A program made the position numbers and the translations under genes. A DNA stretch of 8,684 nt from Candidatus Heimdallarchaeota archaeon AB_125 (GTDB taxonomy: Archaea > Asgardarchaeota > Heimdallarchaeia > Heimdallarchaeales > Heimdallarchaeaceae): assembly GCA_001940755.1 (NCBI GenBank), contig MEHH01000101.1, forward strand, positions 1-8,684. Direction: 5' to 3'. Each line of letters opens with the position of its first letter. The first letter of the stretch is position 1. The notes under the pieces are model-generated. The model was given only the letters and a program-made list of their open reading frames with translations, had not been told where the DNA came from and did not search any database. Below are positions 1-7,059 of this stretch, in pieces.

Positions 1-1
1 T

Positions 2-1648
2 CCCACCACCCATTCCGCCTGGCATTCCGCCTGGCATTCCACCTGGTGGCATAGCTGGAGCGCTTGATCTAGCTACAATGACATCATCAATTCGCATGAT
101 CATGATAGCAGATTCACTTGCAGATTTTATTGCTTGAGCAACAACTCTATGGGGTTCAATAATACCTACTTTGAACATGTCTTCAATCTTACCATTTTTG
201 AATAGGTTTAAACCAGCTGGTAAATTTTCTTCAGCATGAGAAGAACGAAGTTCATTTAAAATATCTAAAGGATCAATTCCTGCGTTTTCAGCTAAAGTTA
301 TTGGAATTGCAAGCATTGCCTCTGCAAAAGCTTTAACTGCTAACTGTCTTTTATCCTTAAATACATCTGCATATTCATCTAATCTTAATGAAAGTTCTGT
401 ATAAGTTGCTCCACCGCCTGGTAAATAGGTTTTATCTTCAACAACATTTCTAACTACGCACAAAGCATCATGAACTGCTCTTTCTGCTTCATCAGTTACA
501 TATTTAGTAGCTCCATAGAGGATAATAGAAACAGCTTTAGGATTTTTACATTCTCGAACAAAAACATGATCTTCGTCACCTAATTTTACTTCTTCAACCA
601 ATCCAGCATCACCAAGATCTTCCTTTTTGGCATCCTTCAAATTAGTAACCACTTTACCTCCAGTAGCACGAGCAAGTTTTTCCATGTCACTTTTCTTAAC
701 ACGTCTGATTGCCATGATATTTTGCTTAGCCATGAAGTATTGAGCCATATCGTCAATACCTTTTTGAGCCACAACTACATTTGCGCCAGTTGCTACAATT
801 TGATCAACCATTTCTTGTAAGATTTGTTCTTCATTATCAAGGAAGGATTTCATTTCGAGAGGATCGTTTATGCGTATTTCTCTGTCCCATTCACCTTTCT
901 GAACCTCAACATTATAGTTGAGCAAAAGCACTTTAGCATTTTTTACATTCTTTGGCATTGCAGTGTGAACAACTTCTTTATCAATTATCACACCTTCAAT
1001 CAATTTTGACTCTCTAAGATTCTTACCAATTTTTTGTAGAATCTTAACGTTATCGAGATCGACAGTGAAACTTCCATTTGTTTCATCAGCTATTCTCTTT
1101 ACACTATCAACAGCAATTTGAGCTATGTTTTCCTTAGCTGAATGAACTGATTTGCTATGTAATGAGGTTTCAGCAATTTGGAAAAGAAGTTTATCATCTT
1201 CAGATGGATTGAGCTTCTTTGCATGACCTTCGATTAACTCTTGAGCTTTTTTGGAAGCTGCTTTATAACCTTCAACTATTAAGGAAGCATGGATCTTCTT
1301 ATCTAGTAATTCTCCACCTTTCTTGAGGAGTTCTCCTGCTATAATTACTGAGCTAGTGGTACCATCGCCTGTTTCTTGATCTTGAGCTTTAGCTACTTGA
1401 ACAATCATTTTAGCAGCTGGATGTTGAACATCAATCTCATCAAGAAGAGTAGCACCATCATTGGAAATTAAAATATCTCCTAAGCTATCAACCATCATTT
1501 TATCCATACCTTTGGGCCCAAGTGTGCTTTTAATAGTGTCAGCGACAACAGTAGCTGCCATTATGTTATTTCTTTGAGCATCTCTACCCTTAGACCTTTC
1601 AGTTCCTTCTTTTAGAATTATTACTGGTACTTGTCCTTGACCGTACAT
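2..1648 (-). CDS. thsA: Thermosome subunit (group II chaperonin, HSP60/CCT family), C-terminus cut by window edge
   Basis: An ATP-driven cytosolic folding machine: family members form double-ring complexes with a built-in lid. I translated 549 codons from the ATG at 1648 to the window edge. Visible signatures are LGPKGMDKM (residues 43-51) and NDGATLLDEID (63-73) in the N-terminal equatorial domain, the nucleotide-binding GDGTTS (94-99), HDALCVV with the catalytic-type Asp394, and PGGGA (410-414) in the C-terminal equatorial half. The frame ends in PGGM repeats typical of archaeal thermosomes, so probably only a few residues are missing. The start is supported by a GGTGAT Shine-Dalgarno site (1652-1657) four bases upstream of the ATG. 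The gene is divergent from the thioredoxin-V4R gene. Archaea often carry several paralogues, so the letter of the symbol is arbitrary. Family assignment is very secure. Confidence 0.97.
   Translation of the reverse strand, partial: MYGQGQVPVIILKEGTERSKGRDAQRNNIMAATVVADTIKSTLGPKGMDKMMVDSLGDILISNDGATLLDEIDVQHPAAKMIVQVAKAQDQETGDGTTSSVIIAGELLKKGGELLDKKIHASLIVEGYKAASKKAQELIEGHAKKLNPSEDDKLLFQIAETSLHSKSVHSAKENIAQIAVDSVKRIADETNGSFTVDLDNVKILQKIGKNLRESKLIEGVIIDKEVVHTAMPKNVKNAKVLLLNYNVEVQKGEWDREIRINDPLEMKSFLDNEEQILQEMVDQIVATGANVVVAQKGIDDMAQYFMAKQNIMAIRRVKKSDMEKLARATGGKVVTNLKDAKKEDLGDAGLVEEVKLGDEDHVFVRECKNPKAVSIILYGATKYVTDEAERAVHDALCVVRNVVEDKTYLPGGGATYTELSLRLDEYADVFKDKRQLAVKAFAEAMLAIPITLAENAGIDPLDILNELRSSHAEENLPAGLNLFKNGKIEDMFKVGIIEPHRVVAQAIKSASESAIMIMRIDDVIVARSSAPAMPPGGMPGGMPGGMGGG
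11..46 (-). repeat. Three tandem 12-bp units coding the thermosome PGGM tail
   Basis: Units at 11-22, 23-34 and 35-46 read CATTCCGCCTGG on the plus strand; the third differs at one base. They lie in frame in the thermosome gene and each codes for Pro-Gly-Gly-Met. Flexible Gly/Met tails of this kind project into the chaperonin cavity in the family. Near-identical units mean that repeat number could vary by slippage. Confidence 0.85.
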
Positions 1649-1651
1649 TTT

Positions 1652-1657
1652 ATCACC
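1652..1657 (-). promoter_or_regulatory. Shine-Dalgarno site of the thermosome gene
   Basis: On the minus strand this reads GGTGAT, complementary to the conserved archaeal 16S rRNA 3' end (ATCACCTCC). It sits four bases before the ATG at 1648 and fixes that start. Confidence 0.75.
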
Positions 1658-1671
1658 ATTAAATTCGTTAA

Positions 1672-1689
1672 TGAACAAGCACATGTTCA
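1672..1689. promoter_or_regulatory. Inverted repeat TGAACA-N6-TGTTCA at the predicted thermosome transcription start
   Basis: A perfect pair of 6-bp arms (1672-1677 and 1684-1689) is separated by six bases. The dyad lies between the TATA box at 1696-1705 and the start codon, about 25 bp from the TATA centre, where transcription should begin. A repressor bound here would block polymerase recruitment or start. Some archaeal heat-shock promoters are controlled this way (the Phr repressor of Pyrococcus binds over the start site). The repeat is seen directly; its role as an operator is inferred. Confidence 0.4.
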
Positions 1690-1695
1690 ATCATT

Positions 1696-1710
1696 GATAT
1701 ATATCTTTTA
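1696..1710 (-). promoter_or_regulatory. TATA box and upstream BRE-like A tract of the thermosome promoter
   Basis: The minus strand reads TAAAAGATATATATC. The GATATATATC core (1696-1705) is itself a 10-bp palindrome, with an A-rich BRE-like stretch just upstream. Standard archaeal spacing puts the transcript start near 1675, giving a leader of about 25 nt that includes the GGTGAT site. Confidence 0.65.
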
Positions 1711-1779
1711 CTATTGGCAAAAAAATTAATTTTCGGGTTGTTGTAGCAGCTAAACTTCTAATTTCTAATAACCACAGTT

Positions 1780-1810
1780 GAAAACATTATTACAGTTTTC
1801 TTTTATTTTA
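1780..1810 (+). promoter_or_regulatory. Possible promoter of the thioredoxin-V4R gene, with an adjacent inverted repeat
   Basis: TTTTATTTTA (1801-1810) is a weak TATA-like match about 40-50 bp before the ATG at 1850. Directly upstream is an inverted repeat, GAAAAC (1780-1785) and GTTTTC (1795-1800), with a 9-bp spacer. A second weak candidate, TTTTTATCA near 1830-1838, would place the transcript start inside the annotated frame and favour a later start codon. Neither match is strong. Confidence 0.3.
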
Positions 1811-1849
1811 CGTTGATGTTAAGCAAACATTTTTATCATTCAAGTTGAA

Positions 1850-3442
1850 ATGTTTTTCACTGGGGTTGTTTACTTGGCCGAAGATGAGACTCTTCAAGAT
1901 ACCGAAAGAATGAGACTTCTATTTTTTACAAGTCCTACTTGTTTCGCTTGTCCTGATGTTAAACGCGTTATTGAAAATATCGCAGGAACATCGATGAAGG
2001 GAATGCTTCACGTTAGCACAATTGATATCACTGAAGAACAAGAAATTGCTGCCAAATATGGTATTTTGAGCGTTCCTGTAGTTATGATGAACGAGGAAAG
2101 AATTGCAGAAGGTATGATAACTGAAGATGTTATTAGAGAAAAACTTTGGTCACAAATCCTACCTAATATAATTAGTCAGGAAAAAGATACTAGAAGAAAA
2201 GAAAGTATGATGATATTAACAAAAAATACTATCAGCAGTATTATCTCACAAGAAATAGTGCGTAAAAATCTTGGAGATTATGTTCATATTAGTGTTTATC
2301 AACAAGTAATGTTCTCTCTTCTACAATTGGATCCACTTATACCCCAGCTTCTATATCAGAGTGGAAGAGAATTAGGTATTTTTGGAGCAGCTCCTTACTA
2401 TCTAACTGTTTTAAATCCAAGAGTAGGTGCAGTTAAACCTGAAGAAAGATTTCAAGAAACTCTAATTGCACTAGCTCAACTTTATAGTCATAATACTACA
2501 GTACCTCTGTATCATGCTACTCAATGTGATGTAGCAAAAATGGAAGGTTATACTGCCACCCTTAGAATTTATGAACTTGCTAATAGTGCAGGTGCCATCA
2601 ACATAGGTGAAACTCTTTGTCATTTCACTGCAGGTGAGATTGCAGGAACTGTAGAAGCTATGATTGGTTCAGCAACTAGTGTTGTTGAAACAAAATGTAA
2701 AGGGTTAGGAGACGACTACTGTGAATTTGATATAGAAGTACATATTGGAAAAGAGATTGGTCAAGCACCTTACAAAATTTTAGACGTAAGTCAAGCTAAA
2801 CGAGTTCAGTTTCTCGGTGAATTTCCAGCTGAAGAACATAGAAGACAACTATTCTATGAGTTCATTCATGAAACAACTCAGCATGGGTATAACTCTCTTT
2901 TAATGAAGGAATCTCTTAGACCTAATGACTTAGATTATGTTCATATCAGTTCTTTGCAACAACAGATAATGTCACTTAAGTTTAAAGATAAATTCTGTGG
3001 CGCTTTACTGTATTCTGCAGGTAGAGAGCTTGGTGTTATTGGCCCTGGTAAGTCAGTGATTTATGATTTACTGGCATCAGAAAATGCAGAATTACCTATT
3101 GCATCCTTAAATCAGGCTACAGAAATTATGAAGAAGTATTTGACTCATCCAACAAACTATTTATCTCGACAACATTCTTTTGTTGATGTTTTCAATGGAG
3201 AAGATGATGATGAGATGTATATAAGAATCCATGAATGTGCATATGCTTCAGGAGCAAATCTCTCTGAAACAAATTTGAACGAAGTATTGTGTGATTTTCA
3301 AGCAGGCTACATTGCTGGGCGTTTAGCATTGATACTAAAGGATCCACCTATAGTTACAGAAACTAAGTGTCATGGAACAGGTCATAATTTCTGCGAATTT
3401 CGAATAGAGAAAGGTTACACTTTTGATGAATCTGAATATTAG
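1850..3442 (+). CDS. Thioredoxin-like domain fused to two tandem V4R domains
   Basis: A predicted soluble 530-residue cytosolic protein with no signal peptide or membrane segment. Residues about 21-103 form a short archaeal thioredoxin/glutaredoxin-like fold: strand RLLFF, active-site CFAC (Cys31, Cys34), and the SVPVV loop with the likely cis-proline Pro76. A charged helical linker (about 105-138) follows. V4R-1 spans about 140-298 and V4R-2 about 360-520. Both contain DYVHIS..QQ, LLY..GRELG, a C(H/D)F.AG.IAG helix and ETKC..G...CEF, so the second half is a diverged repeat of the first, offset by 219-224 residues. V4R domains bind small ligands or sense redox state; in the methanogen regulator MsvR, V4R cysteines act as a redox switch. 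No DNA-binding domain is visible, so the output is unknown. The start is uncertain: no Shine-Dalgarno site precedes 1850, and TTG 1874 or ATG 1910 (just before the thioredoxin strand) are alternatives. Confidence 0.9.
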   Translation: MFFTGVVYLAEDETLQDTERMRLLFFTSPTCFACPDVKRVIENIAGTSMKGMLHVSTIDITEEQEIAAKYGILSVPVVMMNEERIAEGMITEDVIREKLWSQILPNIISQEKDTRRKESMMILTKNTISSIISQEIVRKNLGDYVHISVYQQVMFSLLQLDPLIPQLLYQSGRELGIFGAAPYYLTVLNPRVGAVKPEERFQETLIALAQLYSHNTTVPLYHATQCDVAKMEGYTATLRIYELANSAGAINIGETLCHFTAGEIAGTVEAMIGSATSVVETKCKGLGDDYCEFDIEVHIGKEIGQAPYKILDVSQAKRVQFLGEFPAEEHRRQLFYEFIHETTQHGYNSLLMKESLRPNDLDYVHISSLQQQIMSLKFKDKFCGALLYSAGRELGVIGPGKSVIYDLLASENAELPIASLNQATEIMKKYLTHPTNYLSRQHSFVDVFNGEDDDEMYIRIHECAYASGANLSETNLNEVLCDFQAGYIAGRLALILKDPPIVTETKCHGTGHNFCEFRIEKGYTFDESEY

Positions 3443-3462
3443 AAATTACTAATTTTCCAGAA

Positions 3463-3469
3463 TTTTTTT
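3463..3469 (+). terminator. T7 tract after the thioredoxin-V4R gene
   Basis: Seven consecutive T residues lie about 20 bp after the TAG stop, with no strong hairpin. Oligo-T tracts are enough for termination in many archaea. The next gene has its own TATA box, which supports separate transcripts. Confidence 0.5.
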
Positions 3470-3480
3470 GATTAGCCATC

Positions 3481-3496
3481 AAAAAAGTTATAACTT
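3481..3496 (+). promoter_or_regulatory. BRE/TATA promoter of the membrane-protein gene
   Basis: An A6 tract is followed by GTTATAACTT, giving a good BRE-TATA arrangement. AAGTTATAACTT (3485-3496) is a perfect 12-bp palindrome. The expected transcript start is near 3515-3518, leaving a leader of about 27 nt that carries the AGGAAG ribosome site. Confidence 0.55.
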
Positions 3497-3543
3497 AACA
3501 TTTTTGTAGGTTCAAAAAGAGCTTGATATCAAGGAAGATTATT

Positions 3544-4023
3544 ATGAGTTCAAAAGTTAGACTTCTAGACAAGCAGTCAATGTGGCCTAGTGTTATTGCA
3601 GTTTTTGCATTTTCATTCTTAGCACAAATTCCACACTTCTATTACTTACATGATATTGTTGAATTTAATAACTGGGAAAATCTTCCATTGTTGATTGCAT
3701 TTCCTATCTTTGGGGCAATAGGACTAAGTGCAGTGTCTCTTTTGATTACAGAAGCTCTAATGAATAGAGTCAGAGATACAAAAGAAAGGAAACTATATCG
3801 TTACATTATGCGTGGTTCATTAATAAGCGTAGGTTTGTATCTGTTCATACAAATTTTCATTGTTTTCTTTGGTTTTGAAGCAATAAGTGCAATAAGATCA
3901 ATAATGCCGGGTGGAATAGTAGATAGTGTAACTTTTAAAGAAATTTTTGGGATGACTGTAATGCTAATTATTGCTTTGTTCATCAACCCCCCATCTCAAT
4001 TAAATGTTAGACGAAGAAAATAG
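3544..4023 (+). CDS. Small four-helix membrane protein of unknown function
   Basis: I do not recognise this 159-residue protein. Four hydrophobic segments are visible at about residues 14-35, 46-71, 91-111 and 134-149. A short cytosolic-looking loop between segments 2 and 3 is rich in Arg and Lys (NRVRDTKERK), and the C-terminus is basic (RRRK); by the positive-inside rule both ends and this loop face the cytosol. No catalytic motif, metal site or transporter signature is evident. The frame is open from a TTG at 3523, but the ATG at 3544 is preferred because AGGAAG (3532-3537) lies six bases before it. It follows the thioredoxin-V4R gene on the same strand after a gap of about 100 bp that holds a terminator and its own promoter. 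A functional link is possible but rests on position only. Confidence 0.75.
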   Translation: MSSKVRLLDKQSMWPSVIAVFAFSFLAQIPHFYYLHDIVEFNNWENLPLLIAFPIFGAIGLSAVSLLITEALMNRVRDTKERKLYRYIMRGSLISVGLYLFIQIFIVFFGFEAISAIRSIMPGGIVDSVTFKEIFGMTVMLIIALFINPPSQLNVRRRK

Positions 4024-4038
4024 AGGAGAAATTCCTCT
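4022..4038 (+). terminator. Hairpin at the stop codon of the membrane-protein gene
   Basis: AGAGGA (4022-4027) and TCCTCT (4033-4038) are perfect complements around a 5-base loop that a G-T pair could tighten. The left arm includes the last two bases of the TAG stop. T-rich sequence follows (about 4045-4070) but no immediate T run, so it may terminate transcription or protect the 3' end. Confidence 0.4.
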
Positions 4039-4098
4039 TCACTTAATATTTCTGTTTTAATTTCTTTATTAGAAAATTCAATTAATAACAATTTTAGT

Positions 4099-4119
4099 TA
4101 AAAAAAGAAATAAAATAAG
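4099..4119 (-). terminator. T-rich terminator tract of the glycine-cleavage operon
   Basis: On the minus strand, about 12 bases after the gcvPB stop, the sequence is a pyrimidine run, TTATTTTATTTCTTTTTTT, including seven consecutive T residues. This is a plausible archaeal oligo-T terminator for the operon, and it faces the convergent membrane-protein gene. Confidence 0.5.
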
Positions 4120-4130
4120 AGAGAGATATT

Positions 4131-5645
4131 CTAAGGAACGAATTCCCCTTTCTCTTTCTTCTCTTTATAAATTTTGTAAGATACAACTAGGTTTCTAACA
4201 GACCAAGCTGAGTCAATTCTTCCAACTGAAGTCCATTTTGGTGCATCATGACCATAGTCTGGATCAGCTTTAGCTTTTTCCATTTCTTCCGATACAGCTT
4301 GAACATATTGATCAATTCTGTCTTTGTTCTCGTTCTCGGTTGGTTCAACCATCCAAGCTTCGTGAGCAATCAATGGGAAGTAAACGGTTGGTGCATGAAA
4401 ACCTCTACTAATGATCATTTTTGCGATATCCATTCCATCAACTCCATAGTTTGTTTTGAATGGAACTGCTTCTAGAACACCTTCATGTTTTCGTGGAATA
4501 GATGATGTATGACTTAATCTGAAACCCTCTATTTTTTCAAGTTGTCTGACTGCATAGTTTGCTGTTAAAACTGCATGTTCTGCTGTATCTTTCAAACCTT
4601 GGAACCCTAGAGCTGCTATATATGCATATGCTCGTAGTGCAATTGCTGTATTTCCATAGTATCCATGGACTTTACCAATTGATTTTGGTCGATCGTAATT
4701 GTAGTAATAAAAGTCTTTATCCTTATCATAATCAATAGTTGGTATTGGTAAATAAGGTTCTAGAAGATCATTACAACTTACAGATGCGGCACCTGGTCCT
4801 CCACCTCCATGTGGAGTTGAAAATGTTTTGTGTAGATTGAAGTGAAGCACATCGTACCCCATATCACCTGGTCTTATTTTACCTACAATTGCATTGAAGT
4901 TAGCTCCATCGTAGTAAAGTAAACCACCGGCTTCTTTAACGATACTTGACATCTCAATAATGTCTTTCTCGAAAATACCTAATGTATTTGGATTTGTTAA
5001 CATTAAACCAGCAGTTCTTTCTGAAACTGCAGCTTTTAGTGCATCCATATTTACTCTACCATCTTCATTGGATTTGATTTCAATGAGTTTCATACCAGCT
5101 TGAACGGTGCTTGCAGGGTTGGTTCCATGACTTGAATCAGGAGCAATAATTTCATCTCTTTGTGAATCTCCATGATCATCATGATAAGCTTTGATTAGAG
5201 TAAGACCACAATATTCACCACTTGCACCTGCAGGAGTTTGCAATGTTGTGTGTTTCAAACCTGCTAATTCTCCTAATGCAATTTGAAGTTCATAGAGCAC
5301 TTCTAAAATACCTTGAACAGTTTCAACAGGTTGATCTGGATGTAGATACATCATTTTCTCCATTCTTGCAACTGTTTCGTTTATCTTAGGATTATACTTC
5401 ATTGTACAGGAACCAAGTGGATAAGTTCCAGAATCAACACAGTAATTTTGCTGAGATAAGTGCACATAGTGTCGCATAACTTCACCTTCGTGAAGTTCGG
5501 GTAATTCAGGTGGTGTTGTTCTTCTCATATTTTCAGGAATATGGAATTCTTTAGGAAAATCACAACGTGGTGGAAGATGAGCTCTTCTACCTGCTTTTCC
5601 TAATTCAAAAATTAATGGTTCATCCCATTTTGCTTGTCTATACAT
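4131..5645 (-). CDS. gcvPB: Glycine dehydrogenase (decarboxylating) subunit 2, the PLP-binding half of P-protein
   Basis: Catalytic half of the split P-protein. With GcvPA it decarboxylates glycine and passes the aminomethyl group to the lipoyl arm of GcvH. Motifs seen, numbered from the ATG at 5645 (504 residues): GSCTMKYNP (78-86), SHGTNPAS (172-179), DGANFNAI (246-253), and NLHKTFS with Lys273 as the expected PLP Schiff-base lysine, then HGGGGPG (279-285). Length is normal for the family. The frame stays open to an ATG at 5660, but 5645 is chosen because GGAGGAG lies six bases upstream and MYRQAKWDEPLIFEL is a typical start for the family. It begins two bases after the gcvPA stop, so the two are cotranscribed and probably translationally coupled, suiting an equimolar heterodimer. 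No lesion is seen. Confidence 0.97.
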   Translation of the reverse strand: MYRQAKWDEPLIFELGKAGRRAHLPPRCDFPKEFHIPENMRRTTPPELPELHEGEVMRHYVHLSQQNYCVDSGTYPLGSCTMKYNPKINETVARMEKMMYLHPDQPVETVQGILEVLYELQIALGELAGLKHTTLQTPAGASGEYCGLTLIKAYHDDHGDSQRDEIIAPDSSHGTNPASTVQAGMKLIEIKSNEDGRVNMDALKAAVSERTAGLMLTNPNTLGIFEKDIIEMSSIVKEAGGLLYYDGANFNAIVGKIRPGDMGYDVLHFNLHKTFSTPHGGGGPGAASVSCNDLLEPYLPIPTIDYDKDKDFYYYNYDRPKSIGKVHGYYGNTAIALRAYAYIAALGFQGLKDTAEHAVLTANYAVRQLEKIEGFRLSHTSSIPRKHEGVLEAVPFKTNYGVDGMDIAKMIISRGFHAPTVYFPLIAHEAWMVEPTENENKDRIDQYVQAVSEEMEKAKADPDYGHDAPKWTSVGRIDSAWSVRNLVVSYKIYKEKKEKGEFVP

Positions 5646-5647
5646 TT

Positions 5648-7054
5648 TTAGCTCCTCCATTCTCCTATTGCCTTAACATAATCGTTGAGGTCTTCTTCGC
5701 ATAATAGATACGATGTAGTAACTATATAATCATAGTTTTCACCATCTATTGAAAATGGAATTCCAGGGAAGATTTTCCTTTCTAACATGAAACTTGTAAA
5801 TTCTTCTTTTTTGTCCTTAGGAATCTTAAGATCAAGCATAAATGAATTAAAGAATTCAGTGTTGAACACTCTTTTAATGCCAATATTCTCGAGTTCTTTT
5901 ACAACATAATGAGCACTTAGGTACATTGTTTCAGCTGTTTCTTTATAGCCTTCAGGGCCTAAAAGAGCTAGATGAACAGCACAACTTAATGCTACAAGAC
6001 CTTCATTTGTACAGATGTTACTTGTAGCTCTTTCTCTTTTGATGTGTTGTTCTCTTGTTTCTAGAGTATTAGCAAAAGCTCTTTCTCCTTCATTTGCAGT
6101 TGTAGTTATACCAACGATACGTCCTGGCATTTGTCTGGTTTCTTTTCTATCAAATTGCATAGCAAGAATTCCTAGAAGAGGTCCTCCATAATTGAGTGGT
6201 CCTCCACCAATTGTTTGACCTTCACCTATACAAATATCAGCACCATATTCACCCGGGGGTTTCATTAAACCCAAAGAGTTCATATCTGCGCCAACAACAA
6301 CTTTTATTCCTTTTTCATGAGCATCAGCGATGATTTCTTCTAATTCGTCTTCAATGACACCAAAAAAGTTTGGATTCTCAATGTAAATACCTGCAACAAT
6401 GTATTTGTCATTTTCATCTTTTTCTGTCATCATCTCTTTAGCTTTAGCTATATCCATTTTACCAGTTGCTGGATCGTATGGAATCGCAGCTAATTCAAGA
6501 TTAGCTCCAACAACATAGTTTTTCAGAACTGCTTCTCTATTTGGTGCAGTAGCAGCTGTGTAGATAAACTTGTACTTTTTAGTTATTCTAGAAGCCATTA
6601 ATGCGGCTTCACCAACAGCGGTAGCCCAATCATATAGAGAACAGTTTGCAACATTCATTCCAACTAGTTCACAGATCATACTTTGGTATTCAAATAAGGC
6701 TTGAGTTGTTCCTTGAGAAGTTTCTGGTTGATACGGAGTATATGCACTATAAAATTCAGTTCTTCTTAGAACTTCATCTTGAAGTGCTGGCATATAAATA
6801 TCCAATACTCCTCCACCCATGAAAGATCTAATCTCTCTTGTGGTGAGATTTTTACTCATTTTTGCCTTAATAGCCTCAATAAGTTCATATTCACTCTTAT
6901 AATATGGTAAATCCAAATCTCCTTTGAATCTTATTTCTTCAGGAATATCGGAATAGAGTTCTTCGATACTTGAGAGACCTAAATACTGAAGCATTTCATC
7001 GACATCTTGTTGGCTATTTCCAAGGTAAGGATGTGATTTAAAACCTTCTGTCAT
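5648..7054 (-). CDS. gcvPA: Glycine dehydrogenase (decarboxylating) subunit 1 of P-protein
   Basis: The non-lysine half of the two-subunit glycine decarboxylase found in archaea and many bacteria. It pairs with GcvPB to build the active sites. The 468-residue product shows FMGGGVLDIYMP (78-89), SAYTPYQPETSQGTTQALF (103-121), NPNFFG (227-232), GEGQTIGGGPLNYGGP (277-292), MPGRIVG (309-315) and SNICTNEGL (345-353), all in the expected order, and length is normal or slightly long. The start at 7054 is supported by AGAGGAA (7060-7066) five bases upstream. It lies 61 bp after gcvH, with a T8 tract and possible pairing elements between them, and its end overlaps the ribosome site of gcvPB. The split into two genes is the natural archaeal form, not a frameshift. 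Confidence 0.97.
   Translation of the reverse strand: MTEGFKSHPYLGNSQQDVDEMLQYLGLSSIEELYSDIPEEIRFKGDLDLPYYKSEYELIEAIKAKMSKNLTTREIRSFMGGGVLDIYMPALQDEVLRRTEFYSAYTPYQPETSQGTTQALFEYQSMICELVGMNVANCSLYDWATAVGEAALMASRITKKYKFIYTAATAPNREAVLKNYVVGANLELAAIPYDPATGKMDIAKAKEMMTEKDENDKYIVAGIYIENPNFFGVIEDELEEIIADAHEKGIKVVVGADMNSLGLMKPPGEYGADICIGEGQTIGGGPLNYGGPLLGILAMQFDRKETRQMPGRIVGITTTANEGERAFANTLETREQHIKRERATSNICTNEGLVALSCAVHLALLGPEGYKETAETMYLSAHYVVKELENIGIKRVFNTEFFNSFMLDLKIPKDKKEEFTSFMLERKIFPGIPFSIDGENYDYIVTTSYLLCEEDLNDYVKAIGEWRS
5651..5657 (-). promoter_or_regulatory. Shine-Dalgarno site of gcvPB inside the gcvPA coding end
   Basis: The minus strand reads GGAGGAG, part of the last gcvPA codons (Trp-Arg-Ser) just before the TAA at 5648-5650. 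It is six bases from the ATG at 5645 and decides that start over the ATG at 5660. Confidence 0.7.
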
Positions 7055-7059
7055 TTTTA

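Noticed and set aside
1..60. Non-coding microsatellite at the left edge
   Set aside because: The 12-bp units are in frame in the thermosome gene and code for its typical PGGM tail.
824..1009. Open frame of 61 codons on the plus strand
   Set aside because: It is antisense to the secure thermosome gene, has low-complexity hydrophobic composition and no supported start.
3801..3986. Open frame of 61 codons on the minus strand
   Set aside because: It is antisense to the membrane-protein gene, whose frame, promoter and ribosome site are consistent; there is no independent signal.
4187..4475. Two small open frames, one on each strand, inside gcvPB
   Set aside because: Both lie within a highly conserved enzyme gene in other frames and have no ribosome site or recognisable product.
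5641..5660. Frameshift splitting a single glycine decarboxylase gene
   Set aside because: The two-subunit P-protein is a normal form in archaea. Both halves have full family length and gcvPB has its own ribosome site.
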